Positions 52,022 to 61,059 of a DNA stretch of 64,000 bases are shown one piece after another; position 1 is the first letter of the stretch; the number at the start of each line of letters is the position of its first letter. Source of the stretch: an uncultured Lachnospiraceae bacterium (lineage in GTDB: Bacteria; Bacillota; Clostridia; Lachnospirales; Lachnospiraceae); contig CALWRS010000003.1 of the NCBI GenBank assembly GCA_944384025.1, forward strand, positions 62,001-126,000. The letters run 5' to 3'. Under the pieces are notes generated by a model that saw nothing but the letters and a program-made list of their open reading frames with translations, did not search any database and was not told where the DNA came from. A program made the translations under genes and the position numbers.

Positions 52022-53806
52022 ATGCTCCCAATGAAGCCATACATGAAGAGGAACTGGTTGCTCGCTACTTTGGCTATTTTTCTTGCAATTACCGGACTTA
52101 CGGTGCGTTTAGGCTATTTGATGCTGCATAAATCGGAGACTTACGCCGAAATGGCGGAGGACGTTTGGCAGCGTGAACGCTCCATTAAAGCGGCGCGCGG
52201 GCAGATTTTTGACCGCAACGGCGTTGTGCTTGCAACGAACGAGTCGGTGTGTACCGTATCGGTTATTCACAACCAGATTACCGATCCGGAAACCGTCATC
52301 AAGGTGCTTTCCGAAACGCTGCACTTAACCGAAGAAGCCGTGCGAAAGCGCGTTGAAAAGTACTCTTCGATTGAGCGAATTAAAGCAAACGTAGACAAAG
52401 AGACAGGCGATTACTTAAAGAGCCTAAAGCTGGACGGCGTTGTTGTAGACGAGGATTACCGCAGAATTTATCCGGTTGGGACAATCGCGTCGCGCGTTAT
52501 TGGCTTTACCGGAGCGGACAATCAGGGGATTTTGGGATTAGAAGTCGCTTACGAAGAAGTACTTGGCGGGGAAAACGGAACTATCCTGACGACAACGACG
52601 GCGCACGGGCTTGTAATTGACGGCGCATCGGAAGCGCGCGTTGAGCCGGTTGCCGGTCTTGATTTATATACGAGCCTGGATTATAACATACAGCTATATT
52701 GTCAGCAGGCGGCTAAGAGCTGCCTTTTGGCGACGCAGGCAAAGACGGTCAGTATTGTCGTGATGGATCCGAACAACGGAGAAATTCTTGCGATGACGAC
52801 GCTTCCGGAATTTGACGCAAACGCGCCGTACGAACCGGTGGAGAGCCTGCTCTTTACGCTGGATGAACAAGGCGTTCGCCACCCTTATGCGTGGGAATCG
52901 CTCTCTTCGGAAGAAAAAACGGAATTTCTTAACGCTATGTGGAGAAATCCGCTGATTTCGGACACGTACGAACCCGGCTCTACTTTTAAGATTGTTACGT
53001 CGGCGGCAGCGTTTGAAGCGGGCGTTTTGCAAGTGTCGGATCGGTTTTATTGCCCCGGCTACTACGTTGTGGAAGACCGAATTATTCATTGCCATAAGCG
53101 CACCGGACACGGAAGCGAGGACTTTAGGGACGGCATTATGAATTCCTGCAATCCGGTGTTTATGCAAATTGCGCAGCGCACAGGAGCAGAGCAGACGTAC
53201 GTTACTTACGAGCGCTTGGGGCTGTTTGAAAAGACGGGCATCGACTTGCCGGGAGAAGCCAATTCCATTATGCATAAACTGGATAAAATTGGCGCAGTGG
53301 AGCTTGCGACCATGTCGTTTGGACAGTCGTTTCAGATTACGCCGCTGCAGCTTCTTACAGCGGCAAGCTGTGTGGTAAACGGAGGAACGCGAGTTACGCC
53401 GCACCTTGGCGTATCGGTTATGAATCCGGAAACCGGAGAAATAAAAGAGCTTGCGTATCCTACGCAGGAGGGCCTAGTTTTGCAGGAAACTACGGAGCTG
53501 ATGCGAAGCCTTCTGCACGACGTTGTCGCGCAGGGGACAGGGAAGAAAGCGTATCTGGCGGGATATACGATTGCAGGAAAAACGGCGACAAGCCAGAAAC
53601 TGCCGCGAAGCTCACATAAATACATTGCCTCTTTTTTAGGATTTGTGCCGGCGGAGGACCCGCAGGTTATGGCGCTTATTTTAATTGACGAGCCGGTTGG
53701 GATATATTACGGAGGGACGATTGCGGCGCCGGTTATCTCCGAAGTATTTGCAAATATTCTTCCGTATCTGGAAATTCCGAAGACCGAAGAGGCAAACGAG
53801 CAGTAA
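52022..53806 (+). CDS. Class B penicillin-binding protein, second of pair, KTA variant
   Basis: A 594-residue class B PBP. It has the N-terminal membrane anchor (NWLLATLAIFLAITGLTV), RGQIFDRNGVVLATNE, Ser320 in STFK and SCNPVF. The third transpeptidase motif reads GKTATSQ (K520-T521-A522), where KTG is the rule. No PASTA domain is present. Two class B PBPs in tandem fit a division FtsI plus a sporulation SpoVD pair, but which is which cannot be decided from the sequence. It is 58 bp after the first PBP gene and 16 bp before murD; mraY would be expected here and is missing. Confidence 0.9.
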   Translation: MLPMKPYMKRNWLLATLAIFLAITGLTVRLGYLMLHKSETYAEMAEDVWQRERSIKAARGQIFDRNGVVLATNESVCTVSVIHNQITDPETVIKVLSETLHLTEEAVRKRVEKYSSIERIKANVDKETGDYLKSLKLDGVVVDEDYRRIYPVGTIASRVIGFTGADNQGILGLEVAYEEVLGGENGTILTTTTAHGLVIDGASEARVEPVAGLDLYTSLDYNIQLYCQQAAKSCLLATQAKTVSIVVMDPNNGEILAMTTLPEFDANAPYEPVESLLFTLDEQGVRHPYAWESLSSEEKTEFLNAMWRNPLISDTYEPGSTFKIVTSAAAFEAGVLQVSDRFYCPGYYVVEDRIIHCHKRTGHGSEDFRDGIMNSCNPVFMQIAQRTGAEQTYVTYERLGLFEKTGIDLPGEANSIMHKLDKIGAVELATMSFGQSFQITPLQLLTAASCVVNGGTRVTPHLGVSVMNPETGEIKELAYPTQEGLVLQETTELMRSLLHDVVAQGTGKKAYLAGYTIAGKTATSQKLPRSSHKYIASFLGFVPAEDPQVMALILIDEPVGIYYGGTIAAPVISEVFANILPYLEIPKTEEANEQ

Positions 53807-53822
53807 ACAAACGGAGGTTCTT

Positions 53823-55184
53823 ATGAACTGGGAACAGAAACACATTTTGGTAATTGGAGCTGGAAAGAGCGGGATTGCCGCGTGTCGGCTTTTGGCAAAA
53901 GAGCCGGTCTTTGTTGTATTATACGACAGCAACAAAAGCCTTGACCGGGAAGAAGTACAAAAGAAGCTTGGCGACGAATTTCGCGGAGAGCTTGTTTTTG
54001 GAGAAATGACAGAGGAGCTGCTTTCGTGGACGGAGCTGCTTATTTTAAGCCCCGGCGTTCCTACCGACCTCCCGTTTGTGGAAGCGTTAAAAAGGAGGGG
54101 CGTTTCGGTTTGGGGCGAAGTGGAGCTTGCGTATCGCTTTGCAAAAGGGAAGCTGATTGCCGTTACCGGAACAAACGGAAAGACAACGACAACGGCGTTA
54201 ATTGGAGAAATTTTGCGCACGCATTTTTCGGAAGTTTATGTTGTTGGAAATATCGGAACGCCGTATACGGAAATGGTTTCAAAGATGAGCGAGCAAAGCG
54301 TGACGGCAGCGGAGATGAGCAGCTTTCAGCTGGAGTCCATCGAACAGTTTCATCCGTGCGTCAGCTTGATTTTGAATATAACGCCGGATCATCTGGACCG
54401 GCACCACACAATGGAGGCTTATGTTGGCGCAAAGCTGAATATTTGCCGCAACCAAACGACAGAAGAAGTTTGTATTTTGAATCATGAAGACGCACGCCTT
54501 CTGGAAGCGGCGCAGACGCTTGGCACGAAAATTTTGTGGTTTTCAAGCGCTGAAAGGTTGGAAGAAGGGCTGTTTTTAGAGCAAGAGGAAATTATCTACC
54601 GAAAAGACGGGAAGGATACGCCGATTATCCACGTGAACGAATTAAACATCATCGGGAAGCATAATTATGAAAATGCCATGGCGGCAATTGGCGCGGGAAT
54701 TTCCATGAACATACCACTTGACAAAATCCGCATGGCGCTTCGCGCTTTTGTCGCTGTGGAGCATCGGATTGAGTATACGGCGACAAAAAACGGCGTCCGC
54801 TACTACAACGATTCGAAAGGAACGAACCCGGACGCGTCGATTCAGGCCGTGCGCGCAATGAGCGTTCCAACTATTTTGATTGGCGGCGGCTACGACAAGG
54901 GTTCTACGTATGAAGAATGGATTGCAAGCTTTGACGGCAAGATTCGCTGGCTTGTTTTGCTTGGACAAACGGCGGACAAAATAGAAGCGACCGCAAGAAA
55001 AATGGGCTTTACGGCGATTGCCCGCGTCTCCTCCATGGAAGAGGCGGTAGCATTTTCCTACGAGCACGCAAGACCGGGCGAAGCGGTGCTTTTGTCTCCA
55101 TGCTGCGCCAGCTGGGGCATGTTTAAAAACTACGAAGAAAGAGGAACTATTTTCAAGGAACTGGTTCGGAAACTACCGGAATAA
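53823..55184 (+). CDS. murD: UDP-MurNAc-L-Ala:D-Glu ligase MurD
   Basis: A 453-residue ligase adding D-glutamate to UDP-MurNAc-L-Ala. The N-terminal Rossmann domain (HILVIGAGKSGIAACRLL), the ATP motif AVTGTNGKTTTTALIGEIL, EMSSFQLESIEQFHPCVSLI, NITPDHLDRH and the C-terminal YNDSKGTNPDA and SPCCASWGMFKNYEERG are present. ATG 53823 follows GGAGGTTCTT. A longer in-frame ORF reaches back into the PBP gene and is rejected. Confidence 0.96.
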   Translation: MNWEQKHILVIGAGKSGIAACRLLAKEPVFVVLYDSNKSLDREEVQKKLGDEFRGELVFGEMTEELLSWTELLILSPGVPTDLPFVEALKRRGVSVWGEVELAYRFAKGKLIAVTGTNGKTTTTALIGEILRTHFSEVYVVGNIGTPYTEMVSKMSEQSVTAAEMSSFQLESIEQFHPCVSLILNITPDHLDRHHTMEAYVGAKLNICRNQTTEEVCILNHEDARLLEAAQTLGTKILWFSSAERLEEGLFLEQEEIIYRKDGKDTPIIHVNELNIIGKHNYENAMAAIGAGISMNIPLDKIRMALRAFVAVEHRIEYTATKNGVRYYNDSKGTNPDASIQAVRAMSVPTILIGGGYDKGSTYEEWIASFDGKIRWLVLLGQTADKIEATARKMGFTAIARVSSMEEAVAFSYEHARPGEAVLLSPCCASWGMFKNYEERGTIFKELVRKLPE

Positions 55185-55204
55185 AGCAGGGGGAGGGATC
55201 GCGT

Positions 55205-56353
55205 ATGACGTCGCTAACACGCGAAGATATGGAACGCAGTGTTTCCATTAAGCCAAAACAGTACTATGATTATACGCTGCTTTTCCTGATTGTTTTTCTG
55301 GTTGGCTTCGGCATTGTAATGATTAGCAGCATCAGCGCCTACAACGCGACAAAGTACTACGACGACGCCTTTTTGTTCGTAAAAGGTCAGCTGCGATACG
55401 CGGTAATCGGAATTGCCGGTATGGTTGGGGTTTCCATGTGCGATTATCACTGGGTGACAAAGCGCATTTTTGGGCTGCCGGCGATTGTATGGGGATATTT
55501 TGCCTGCGTTGTGCTTCAGGTTGTGGTTTTGTTTATTGGGCATTCTTCCAACGGCTCTTCGCGCTGGATTGATATTGGCCCTATTCGTTTCCAGCCTTCG
55601 GAGCTTACGAAAATTGCCGTAATTTTGTTGGCGGCGTACATTGTGCAAAAAGCGCCGAAGATTCTCGACCATTTTCTTGGCTTTGTCTTTGTTATGTTTA
55701 TATTCCTGCCCGCGATTGGGCTGGTTGTTGTAGAGAACTTGAGTACGGCCATTATTATAGTTGGCATCGTATTCGTTATATGCTTTATTACAAGCCGGAA
55801 AAAGATATATTACTTTGTCAGCCTTGGTATTTTGGCGGCGGCAGGCGTGGTGCTGATTATGAAAGTATCGTACCGCGCGGAGCGAATCGACAATTGGCTG
55901 CACGTAGAGACGGCAAGCGGCGCGTACCAGATTCTTCAGGGTCTGTACGCGATTGCCTCGGGCGGATGGTTTGGCAAAGGGCTTGGAAACAGCATTCAGA
56001 AACTTGGCTACATTCCGGAAGTACATACGGATATGATTTTTTCCTGCATCTGCGAAGAATTGGGGATTTTCGGAGCGGTTTGCCTGCTGGCGCTTTACGC
56101 AGTTTTGCTTTGGCGCATTTTCCTGATTGGGCTTCACGCGCCGGATTTGTTCGGCAGTCTCATTGTTTGCGGCGTGTTCGTGCAGATTGCGCTGCAAGTG
56201 CTTATTAACGTTGCCGTAGTAACGAACTCGATTCCCGCAACCGGAATTCCGCTTCCTTTTGTCAGCTATGGCGGCAGTTCCCTTATTTTTACTTTGCTGG
56301 AAATGGGAATGGTTTTAAGCGTAGCGAAACGAATCCAATACCAAAACTCTTAA
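55205..56353 (+). CDS. ftsW: SEDS-family glycosyltransferase FtsW/SpoVE
   Basis: A 382-residue polytopic protein (about 10 membrane helices) of the SEDS family, the peptidoglycan polymerase that works with class B PBPs. It has GSSRWIDIGPIRFQPSELTKIA, the GIPLPFVSYGGSS loop and HTDMIFSCICEELGIFG. It resembles both FtsW and the sporulation variant SpoVE. Its place after murD supports FtsW. GGGAGGGATCGC is upstream. Confidence 0.92.
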   Translation: MTSLTREDMERSVSIKPKQYYDYTLLFLIVFLVGFGIVMISSISAYNATKYYDDAFLFVKGQLRYAVIGIAGMVGVSMCDYHWVTKRIFGLPAIVWGYFACVVLQVVVLFIGHSSNGSSRWIDIGPIRFQPSELTKIAVILLAAYIVQKAPKILDHFLGFVFVMFIFLPAIGLVVVENLSTAIIIVGIVFVICFITSRKKIYYFVSLGILAAAGVVLIMKVSYRAERIDNWLHVETASGAYQILQGLYAIASGGWFGKGLGNSIQKLGYIPEVHTDMIFSCICEELGIFGAVCLLALYAVLLWRIFLIGLHAPDLFGSLIVCGVFVQIALQVLINVAVVTNSIPATGIPLPFVSYGGSSLIFTLLEMGMVLSVAKRIQYQNS

Positions 56354-56416
56354 GGCCATGCACCGACGTGGGCGGCAGAGAATAAGATAGTATGAATGCT
56401 GCCTAGGAGTCGGCTT

Positions 56417-57694
56417 GTGGAACGTATGGTTATTGGAGGAAGACAGCGCGTATCGGGAGAGCTTCATGTACAGGGGTCGAAAAATCTGGCGCTGCCCGTG
56501 CTTTGCGCGTGTCTTTTAATTCCGGAACCTGTAGTGCTTACGCATTGCCCTTTGTTATCCGACGTAGAAGAAACGCTTGCTATGCTGCAAACGCTTGGCG
56601 TTTTTGTAAAGCGCGAAGGGCATACCGTATTTTGCGACGCCAAGGACGCGGCGCCGGCGAAGCTCTCAAAAGAAGTGACGCAGGGCAATCGAATGTCGAT
56701 TCTTCTTTTAGGAGCGATGCTTTCTAGGTTTGGCTGCGGAGAAATTTCCTATCCCGGCGGATGCCGGATTGGAAAGCGGCCGCTTGATTTGCACGAGCAG
56801 GTGTTTTCCCGGTTTGGAGCAGAGCTTATCGCGCTTAATGACGAAATGTGGGCTTGCAGAAAACGCCGGAGCGCGGCAAGGATTTCGCTGCCTTATCCAA
56901 GCGTTGGCGCAACGCAGAACGCAATCTTATGCGCCTGCTTATCAGAAGGCGTCAGCGAAATTTCCGGCGCTGCAAAGGAACCGGAAGTCGCAGGACTTTG
57001 CCGGTTTTTAATCGGAGCCGGTGCAAAGATTCGGGGCGTTGGCACGTCAAAGCTTTTAATAGAAGGCGTTAAAGGGCTTAGAGGGACGCGCTTTGCAATC
57101 GAAGGAGACCGGATTGTCGCGGGGACTTACCTGACGGCGGCTGCTATGAGCGGCGGCGAATGCCTGCTTCACGGTGTTTCGCCAAACCGGCTTGGCAGCT
57201 ATTTGGAATTTCTTAGGCGGCTTGGCTGTGAAGTTTCGGCGAAGGATGAAAGTATTCGTCTTCGGGCGCCGGAGAGACTGACTTCCGGACTTAGTGTAAA
57301 GACAGAGCCGTACCCCGGTTTTCCGACAGACTTGCAGCCGATGGCAGTCGGCGCGCTGTGTGTAGCGCGCGGCGACGCGAACGTAGAGGAGACCATCTTC
57401 GAAGAGCGTTTTGCGGCGGCAAGGGAAATGCAGAAATTCGGAGCAAGGCTTTGCATTGCGCCGCCGAATGTATCGATTCACGGCGTAGAAAAGCATTTTG
57501 GGGCACGTGTGCAGGGACGCGACCTAAGAGGAAGCGCGGCGCTTCTTTTGATGGCGCTTTGCGCGCAAGGAGAAAGTATTTTGGAAGGCGTGGAATATCT
57601 GAACAGGGGATACGAGGATATTGTACGGGATATGGCGCTGCTTGGCTGCGCGGACATTCGAAAGGAAGAGAAGAAATGGGGATCATACGAATAA
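56417..57694 (+). CDS. murA: UDP-N-acetylglucosamine 1-carboxyvinyltransferase MurA
   Basis: A 425-residue enzyme that transfers enolpyruvate from PEP to UDP-GlcNAc, the first committed wall step and the fosfomycin target. The N-terminal GSKN (Lys/Asn), the catalytic Cys116 in PGGCRIGKRPLDLH and GDRIVAGTYL are present. It keeps the sensitive Cys, not Asp. GTG 56417 is chosen because AGGAG lies 9 nt upstream. It occupies the place where murG is often found, between ftsW and ftsQ. It overlaps ftsQ by 19 nt. Confidence 0.93.
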   Translation: MERMVIGGRQRVSGELHVQGSKNLALPVLCACLLIPEPVVLTHCPLLSDVEETLAMLQTLGVFVKREGHTVFCDAKDAAPAKLSKEVTQGNRMSILLLGAMLSRFGCGEISYPGGCRIGKRPLDLHEQVFSRFGAELIALNDEMWACRKRRSAARISLPYPSVGATQNAILCACLSEGVSEISGAAKEPEVAGLCRFLIGAGAKIRGVGTSKLLIEGVKGLRGTRFAIEGDRIVAGTYLTAAAMSGGECLLHGVSPNRLGSYLEFLRRLGCEVSAKDESIRLRAPERLTSGLSVKTEPYPGFPTDLQPMAVGALCVARGDANVEETIFEERFAAAREMQKFGARLCIAPPNVSIHGVEKHFGARVQGRDLRGSAALLLMALCAQGESILEGVEYLNRGYEDIVRDMALLGCADIRKEEKKWGSYE

Positions 57695-58452
57695 AAAAGA
57701 AAGTGCCTCCGGCGCGCATTATTCTGCTTTCCTTCGCGGCAATTTTACTCGTTGCCGGTCTTTTGGGTATGTGGTTTGAGAAGAAGTATCGCATTAACGT
57801 AGAGCAGGACGTTAAGGTTGTGTTTATCGGCGAGGACATCCGCTATACGGAGGAGGAAATCCGTGCGCTTGTGTTTGACGCACCGTACAAGGAGTATTCT
57901 GTTCTACTGAAATGGTATTATCGTTCGCATGAAGTAGTACCGCCGTTATACTTGGAAAAGGTAACCGTAGAGGTGGAAGATGGCGGAACGGTAGTGATTA
58001 AAGCATACGAAAAAAATCCGATTGGCGCTTTGTGGGAGATGGGGAACTATCTGTATTTCGACAGCGATGGAATTATTGTTTCTACAAGAAAAGAAAACGT
58101 GGAAGGCCTGCCGGTTATTAAGGGCCTTAGTTACGAAAGCGTAACGCTTGGGAAAGCGTTTGAAACGCAGAACCCGGCGCTCTTTCACGTAATTTTAAAT
58201 CTCGTACGACAGTTGGAGAAGCAGGGCGTTAGCGCCGATACAATTTTGTTTGGCAATTCCGAATCCGTGACGCTTTACTGCGACGGAAATGTTATCGAGC
58301 TTGGAATCCGCGATGTGTACGACGTGCAGATTCAGGTTTTGCGCAGTATGCTTGAAGAAATAAAAACAGCGGAGACGCGTTACCACATCCATATGGAAGA
58401 CGTGTACGAGGGGAACGAAAGCATTGTTGCGACCGTTCGGAGCGATGGATAG
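57676..58452 (+). CDS. ftsQ: Cell division protein FtsQ/DivIB
   Basis: A 258-residue bitopic protein: short basic cytoplasmic N-terminus, one membrane helix (ARIILLSFAAILLVAGLLG, about 13-31), then the extracytoplasmic POTRA domain (about 44-115: IRYTEEEIRALVF, LEKVTVEVEDGGTVVIKAYEK) and beta-domain. It links FtsL/FtsB-type proteins to the septal synthase. ATG 57676 lies in the murA end behind GGAAGAGAAG. Sequence similarity is low in this family; topology and position make the call. Confidence 0.88.
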   Translation: MGIIRIKKKVPPARIILLSFAAILLVAGLLGMWFEKKYRINVEQDVKVVFIGEDIRYTEEEIRALVFDAPYKEYSVLLKWYYRSHEVVPPLYLEKVTVEVEDGGTVVIKAYEKNPIGALWEMGNYLYFDSDGIIVSTRKENVEGLPVIKGLSYESVTLGKAFETQNPALFHVILNLVRQLEKQGVSADTILFGNSESVTLYCDGNVIELGIRDVYDVQIQVLRSMLEEIKTAETRYHIHMEDVYEGNESIVATVRSDG

Positions 58453-58471
58453 ACTACATGAGTAGAATAAA

Positions 58472-58492
58472 ATTTTCCATTTCATGGAAAAT
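58472..58492. promoter_or_regulatory. Inverted repeat upstream of ftsZ
   Basis: ATTTTCCAT (58472-58480), TTC, ATGGAAAAT (58484-58492) is a 9-bp palindrome in the ftsQ-ftsZ gap. Related TGGAAAA direct copies are at 58485, 58507 and 58526. It could be an operator or an RNA hairpin; no T-run follows, so a terminator is unlikely. Confidence 0.45.
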
Positions 58493-58579
58493 GTCGTGTA
58501 AAATCTTGGAAAAAGCCACTGAATTTGGAAAAGATTGTAAATTTCGAAAAATTTTTTCCGGAATTGCCGCATTTTTCCC

Positions 58580-58608
58580 TTGATTATTTTAGCTTTGGAT
58601 ACTAATAT
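58580..58608 (+). promoter_or_regulatory. Sigma-A type promoter of ftsZ
   Basis: -35 TTGATT (58580-58585), 17-bp spacer, -10 TAATAT (58603-58608), 44 bp upstream of ftsZ. It supplies ftsZ apart from the long dcw transcript. Confidence 0.6.
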
Positions 58609-58652
58609 AGGTATTAGTGAGTAGCACGCTGTAGAATAAGGAGGAAGGACAC

Positions 58653-59939
58653 TTGCTGGAAATCAGAGTAGATGAAAATGAGGCTGCTGCAAAGATTATT
58701 GTAATTGGCGTAGGCGGCGCGGGGAATAATGCGGTGAACCGCATGATAGAAGAAGGAATTATCGGCGTCGATTTTGTCTGCGTAAATACGGACAAGCAGC
58801 ACTTGAAAAACTGTAAGGCGCCGCGCTGCGTTCAGATTGGCGAGAAGCTGACGAAGGGACTTGGCGCGGGAGCGCAGCCGGAAGTTGGTGAAAAGGCGGC
58901 GGAAGAGAGCAAAGAAGAGCTCGCAGAAATTATGAAAGGCTCGGACATGGTATTTGTTACCTGCGGTATGGGCGGCGGAACTGGTACGGGCGCGGCTCCG
59001 GTTGTGGCGCAGATTGCAAAAGACCTTGGCATCTTGACCGTAGGTATTGTTACGAAGCCGTTCCGCTTTGAAGCAAAGAAGAGAATGACAAACGCACTTG
59101 CGGGAATCGAGCGGCTGCGTCAGTCGGTAGACACTTTAATTGTAATTCCGAACGACCGTCTTTTGGAGATTGTTGACCGCCGGACTTCCATGCCGGAAGC
59201 GCTAAAAAAGGCGGACGAAGTTTTGCAGCAGGGCGTTCAGGGCATTACCGATTTGATTAACGAATCCGCTCTCATTAACTTAGACTTTGCAGACGTTCAA
59301 ACCGTTATGAAGGACAAGGGCGTCGCACATATTGGTATTGGTTACGGCTCCGGCGACGACAAGTGTATGGAAGCTGTAAAACAGGCTACTACGTCTCCGC
59401 TTCTTGAGACGAACATTGAAGGCGCAAGCAACGTAATTCTTCATATTGCGGGTGCGGTAAGCCTGATTGAAGTAAACGAAGCAGCTACTTACGTACAGGA
59501 GCTTGCCGGAGACGAAGCAAACATTATCTTTGGCGCAATGTACGACGAAACAATTCCCGACCAGTGCCGGATTACCGTTATTGCTACCGGACTGGAGGAG
59601 TCCAGTACGATGAGCAGTTCTCTTGCAAGTGCAAGACCAAACATCTCCGGCTACGGTTATGCAGGAAAGTCCCAGACTTCGGCGTCAAAGCCGTCGTCCG
59701 GTTCGGCAGGCGGCTACCGTCCGCCGTCGTTTTTGGATCGGAACCAAAGCGTAGCAAAGCCCGCGGCTTCCACGACGAACACATCGTCTGCTTCCCGCCC
59801 GTCTTCTTACGCGGCGTCAGAGACAGCAGCGACGACAGCGCCGGCTTCAAGCGCAGCGCCAAGCTACAGCAAGCCTTCGGGAAGCGAAGGCGGAAGCGGA
59901 ATTAAGATTCCGGATTTTTTGCAGAAGAATAGGAAGTAA
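58653..59939 (+). CDS. ftsZ: Cell division GTPase FtsZ
   Basis: A 428-residue tubulin-like GTPase that forms the Z-ring. It has [16 protein letters not shown], the tubulin signature [27 protein letters not shown] and SLIEVNEAA. The C-terminal linker (about 325-410) is Ser/Ala/Thr-rich and ends in the conserved peptide [12 protein letters not shown] that binds FtsA/SepF-type partners. The start is TTG 58653 behind AAGGAGGAAGGACAC. ftsA is not in the window. Confidence 0.97.
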   Translation: MLEIRVDENEAAAKIIVIGVGGAGNNAVNRMIEEGIIGVDFVCVNTDKQHLKNCKAPRCVQIGEKLTKGLGAGAQPEVGEKAAEESKEELAEIMKGSDMVFVTCGMGGGTGTGAAPVVAQIAKDLGILTVGIVTKPFRFEAKKRMTNALAGIERLRQSVDTLIVIPNDRLLEIVDRRTSMPEALKKADEVLQQGVQGITDLINESALINLDFADVQTVMKDKGVAHIGIGYGSGDDKCMEAVKQATTSPLLETNIEGASNVILHIAGAVSLIEVNEAATYVQELAGDEANIIFGAMYDETIPDQCRITVIATGLEESSTMSSSLASARPNISGYGYAGKSQTSASKPSSGSAGGYRPPSFLDRNQSVAKPAASTTNTSSASRPSSYAASETAATTAPASSAAPSYSKPSGSEGGSGIKIPDFLQKNRK

Positions 59940-59951
59940 AAAAGTGAATGT

Positions 59952-59990
59952 AACAGGTGCTGAAAGGAAACAGCACCTGTTGTCATTTTC
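59952..59990 (+). terminator. Rho-independent terminator after ftsZ
   Basis: AACAGGTGCTG (59952-59962) pairs perfectly with CAGCACCTGTT (59971-59981), followed by GTCATTTTC. Confidence 0.8.
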
Positions 59991-60093
59991 AACAAAAAAA
60001 ACGGATGGTTTTGTGTAATGTGTACATGGAACAAAGAGGACTCTGTGTGATATACTTGGTTCAAATTTATTTCTAGGGAGGAGAAATTTTATT

Positions 60094-60903
60094 ATGTCAA
60101 GAAAGTTTCTGGTTCTGATGCTTGCTCTTGTTATGGTGCTCTCCAGCATTGGTGTAGCAGCTGCCTTTGAGCCTGTTGAGGATACGACTGACGACAACTA
60201 TGCGGCACAGCAGATCGCAGAGGGAGACATTTTTGCAGACTACAGCTCCGTTGACAGCATTACGATTACCTTTGAGCTTTCCCAAAGCAACTACGGTTGG
60301 GAAAATGGCGCTGTTATCCTAAACGGTGCCTTGGGTTGGTTGCAGATTAACTGGGACGGTGGTTCAAATCAGCAGGATATCTCAGCAACAAAGGACGAGA
60401 GAACAGGTGTCTACACGCTTGTAATTCCGGCAGACGCTACCTTCAAAAACGATGTAGATTCGTACACGATGAGCGAAATTATTGATGCTTATCTTGCGGG
60501 TGGCGAGTGGCTGCAGGTATCTTACGCAATCTTTTATGTTGCTGATGATGTAGTTGCTACTGCGACTGTAACAAACCTCACTGTTCAGGGCACGCTAAAG
60601 CAGACGGAGACAACGCCTGCACCTACAGAAGAAGCAACACCTACCCCTACGGAAGAGGCAACACCTACCCCTACGGAAGAGGCAACACCTACCCCTACGG
60701 AAGAAGCAACACCTACCCCTACGGAAGAAGCAACACCTACCCCTACGGAAGAAGCAACACCTACCCCTACGGTAGAAGCAACACCTACTCCGGGAACGGA
60801 AGATAATCCGCAGACCGGTGATTCGATGGGACTTTACCTGCTTCTTGCAGTAGCTGCAGTAGCGCTTTGCGGTATCGTAGTTGCTAAGAAGGCTCGCGCA
60901 TAA
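60094..60903 (+). CDS. Secreted cell-wall-anchored surface protein with PTEEATPT repeats
   Basis: A 269-residue surface protein. It has a signal peptide (1 to about 24: KFLVLMLALVMVLSSIGVAA), an exported beta-rich domain (about 50-170) with WENGAVILNGALGWLQINWD, a Pro/Thr/Glu repeat stalk (about 175-235) and a sortase-type anchor: NPQTG (238-242), membrane helix LYLLLAVAAVALCGIVVA, basic tail KKARA. The exported domain resembles small carbohydrate-binding modules, a tentative comparison by eye. The protein is clearly related in layout and C-terminus to the gene at 62831. It sits between ftsZ and spoIIGA. AGGGAGGAG precedes the start. Confidence 0.8.
   Translation: MSRKFLVLMLALVMVLSSIGVAAAFEPVEDTTDDNYAAQQIAEGDIFADYSSVDSITITFELSQSNYGWENGAVILNGALGWLQINWDGGSNQQDISATKDERTGVYTLVIPADATFKNDVDSYTMSEIIDAYLAGGEWLQVSYAIFYVADDVVATATVTNLTVQGTLKQTETTPAPTEEATPTPTEEATPTPTEEATPTPTEEATPTPTEEATPTPTEEATPTPTVEATPTPGTEDNPQTGDSMGLYLLLAVAAVALCGIVVAKKARA
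60634..60777 (+). repeat. Six 24-bp tandem repeats in the surface-protein gene
   Basis: Six units of 24 bp (GCAACACCTACCCCTACGGA followed by AGAG or AGAA; the last with GTAGAA), each encoding ATPTPTEE (last ATPTPTVE). The units differ at only one or two positions, so they arose recently by slippage or unequal exchange. They encode the wall-spanning stalk. Confidence 0.95.
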
Positions 60904-60925
60904 TTTTAAACGCAATTAAGCATGG

Positions 60926-60972
60926 AAAAAAACCTGTTGCAGGGGAAAAATCCTCTGCAGCAGGTTTTTCTC
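60926..60972 (+). terminator. Rho-independent terminator after the surface-protein gene
   Basis: AAAAACCTGTTGCAG pairs with CTGCAGCAGGTTTTT, with one mismatch or wobble, followed by CTCTTT. Confidence 0.8.
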
Positions 60973-60985
60973 TTTGCTGTCTTTG

Positions 60986-60993
60986 TTTCGACA
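60986..60993 (-). promoter_or_regulatory. 0A-box-like site upstream of spoIIGA
   Basis: TTTCGACA on the + strand is TGTCGAAA on the - strand, matching the 0A box core (TGTCGAA) in 7 of 7 positions. It is 67 bp before the spoIIGA start. In Bacillus the spoIIG promoter is activated by Spo0A-P at such boxes, and spo0A is in this window. Confidence 0.55.
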
Positions 60994-61059
60994 GACTTTT
61001 TATTGCGCTTCCGTTATGCTGTATTTGTGTGTAAGCATTGAAAGAGCGGGGGTGCTTTT

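Noticed and set aside
60634..60777. Tandem repeats as a possible CRISPR array
   Set aside because: The 24-bp units are directly adjacent without spacers, and encode an in-frame protein stalk.
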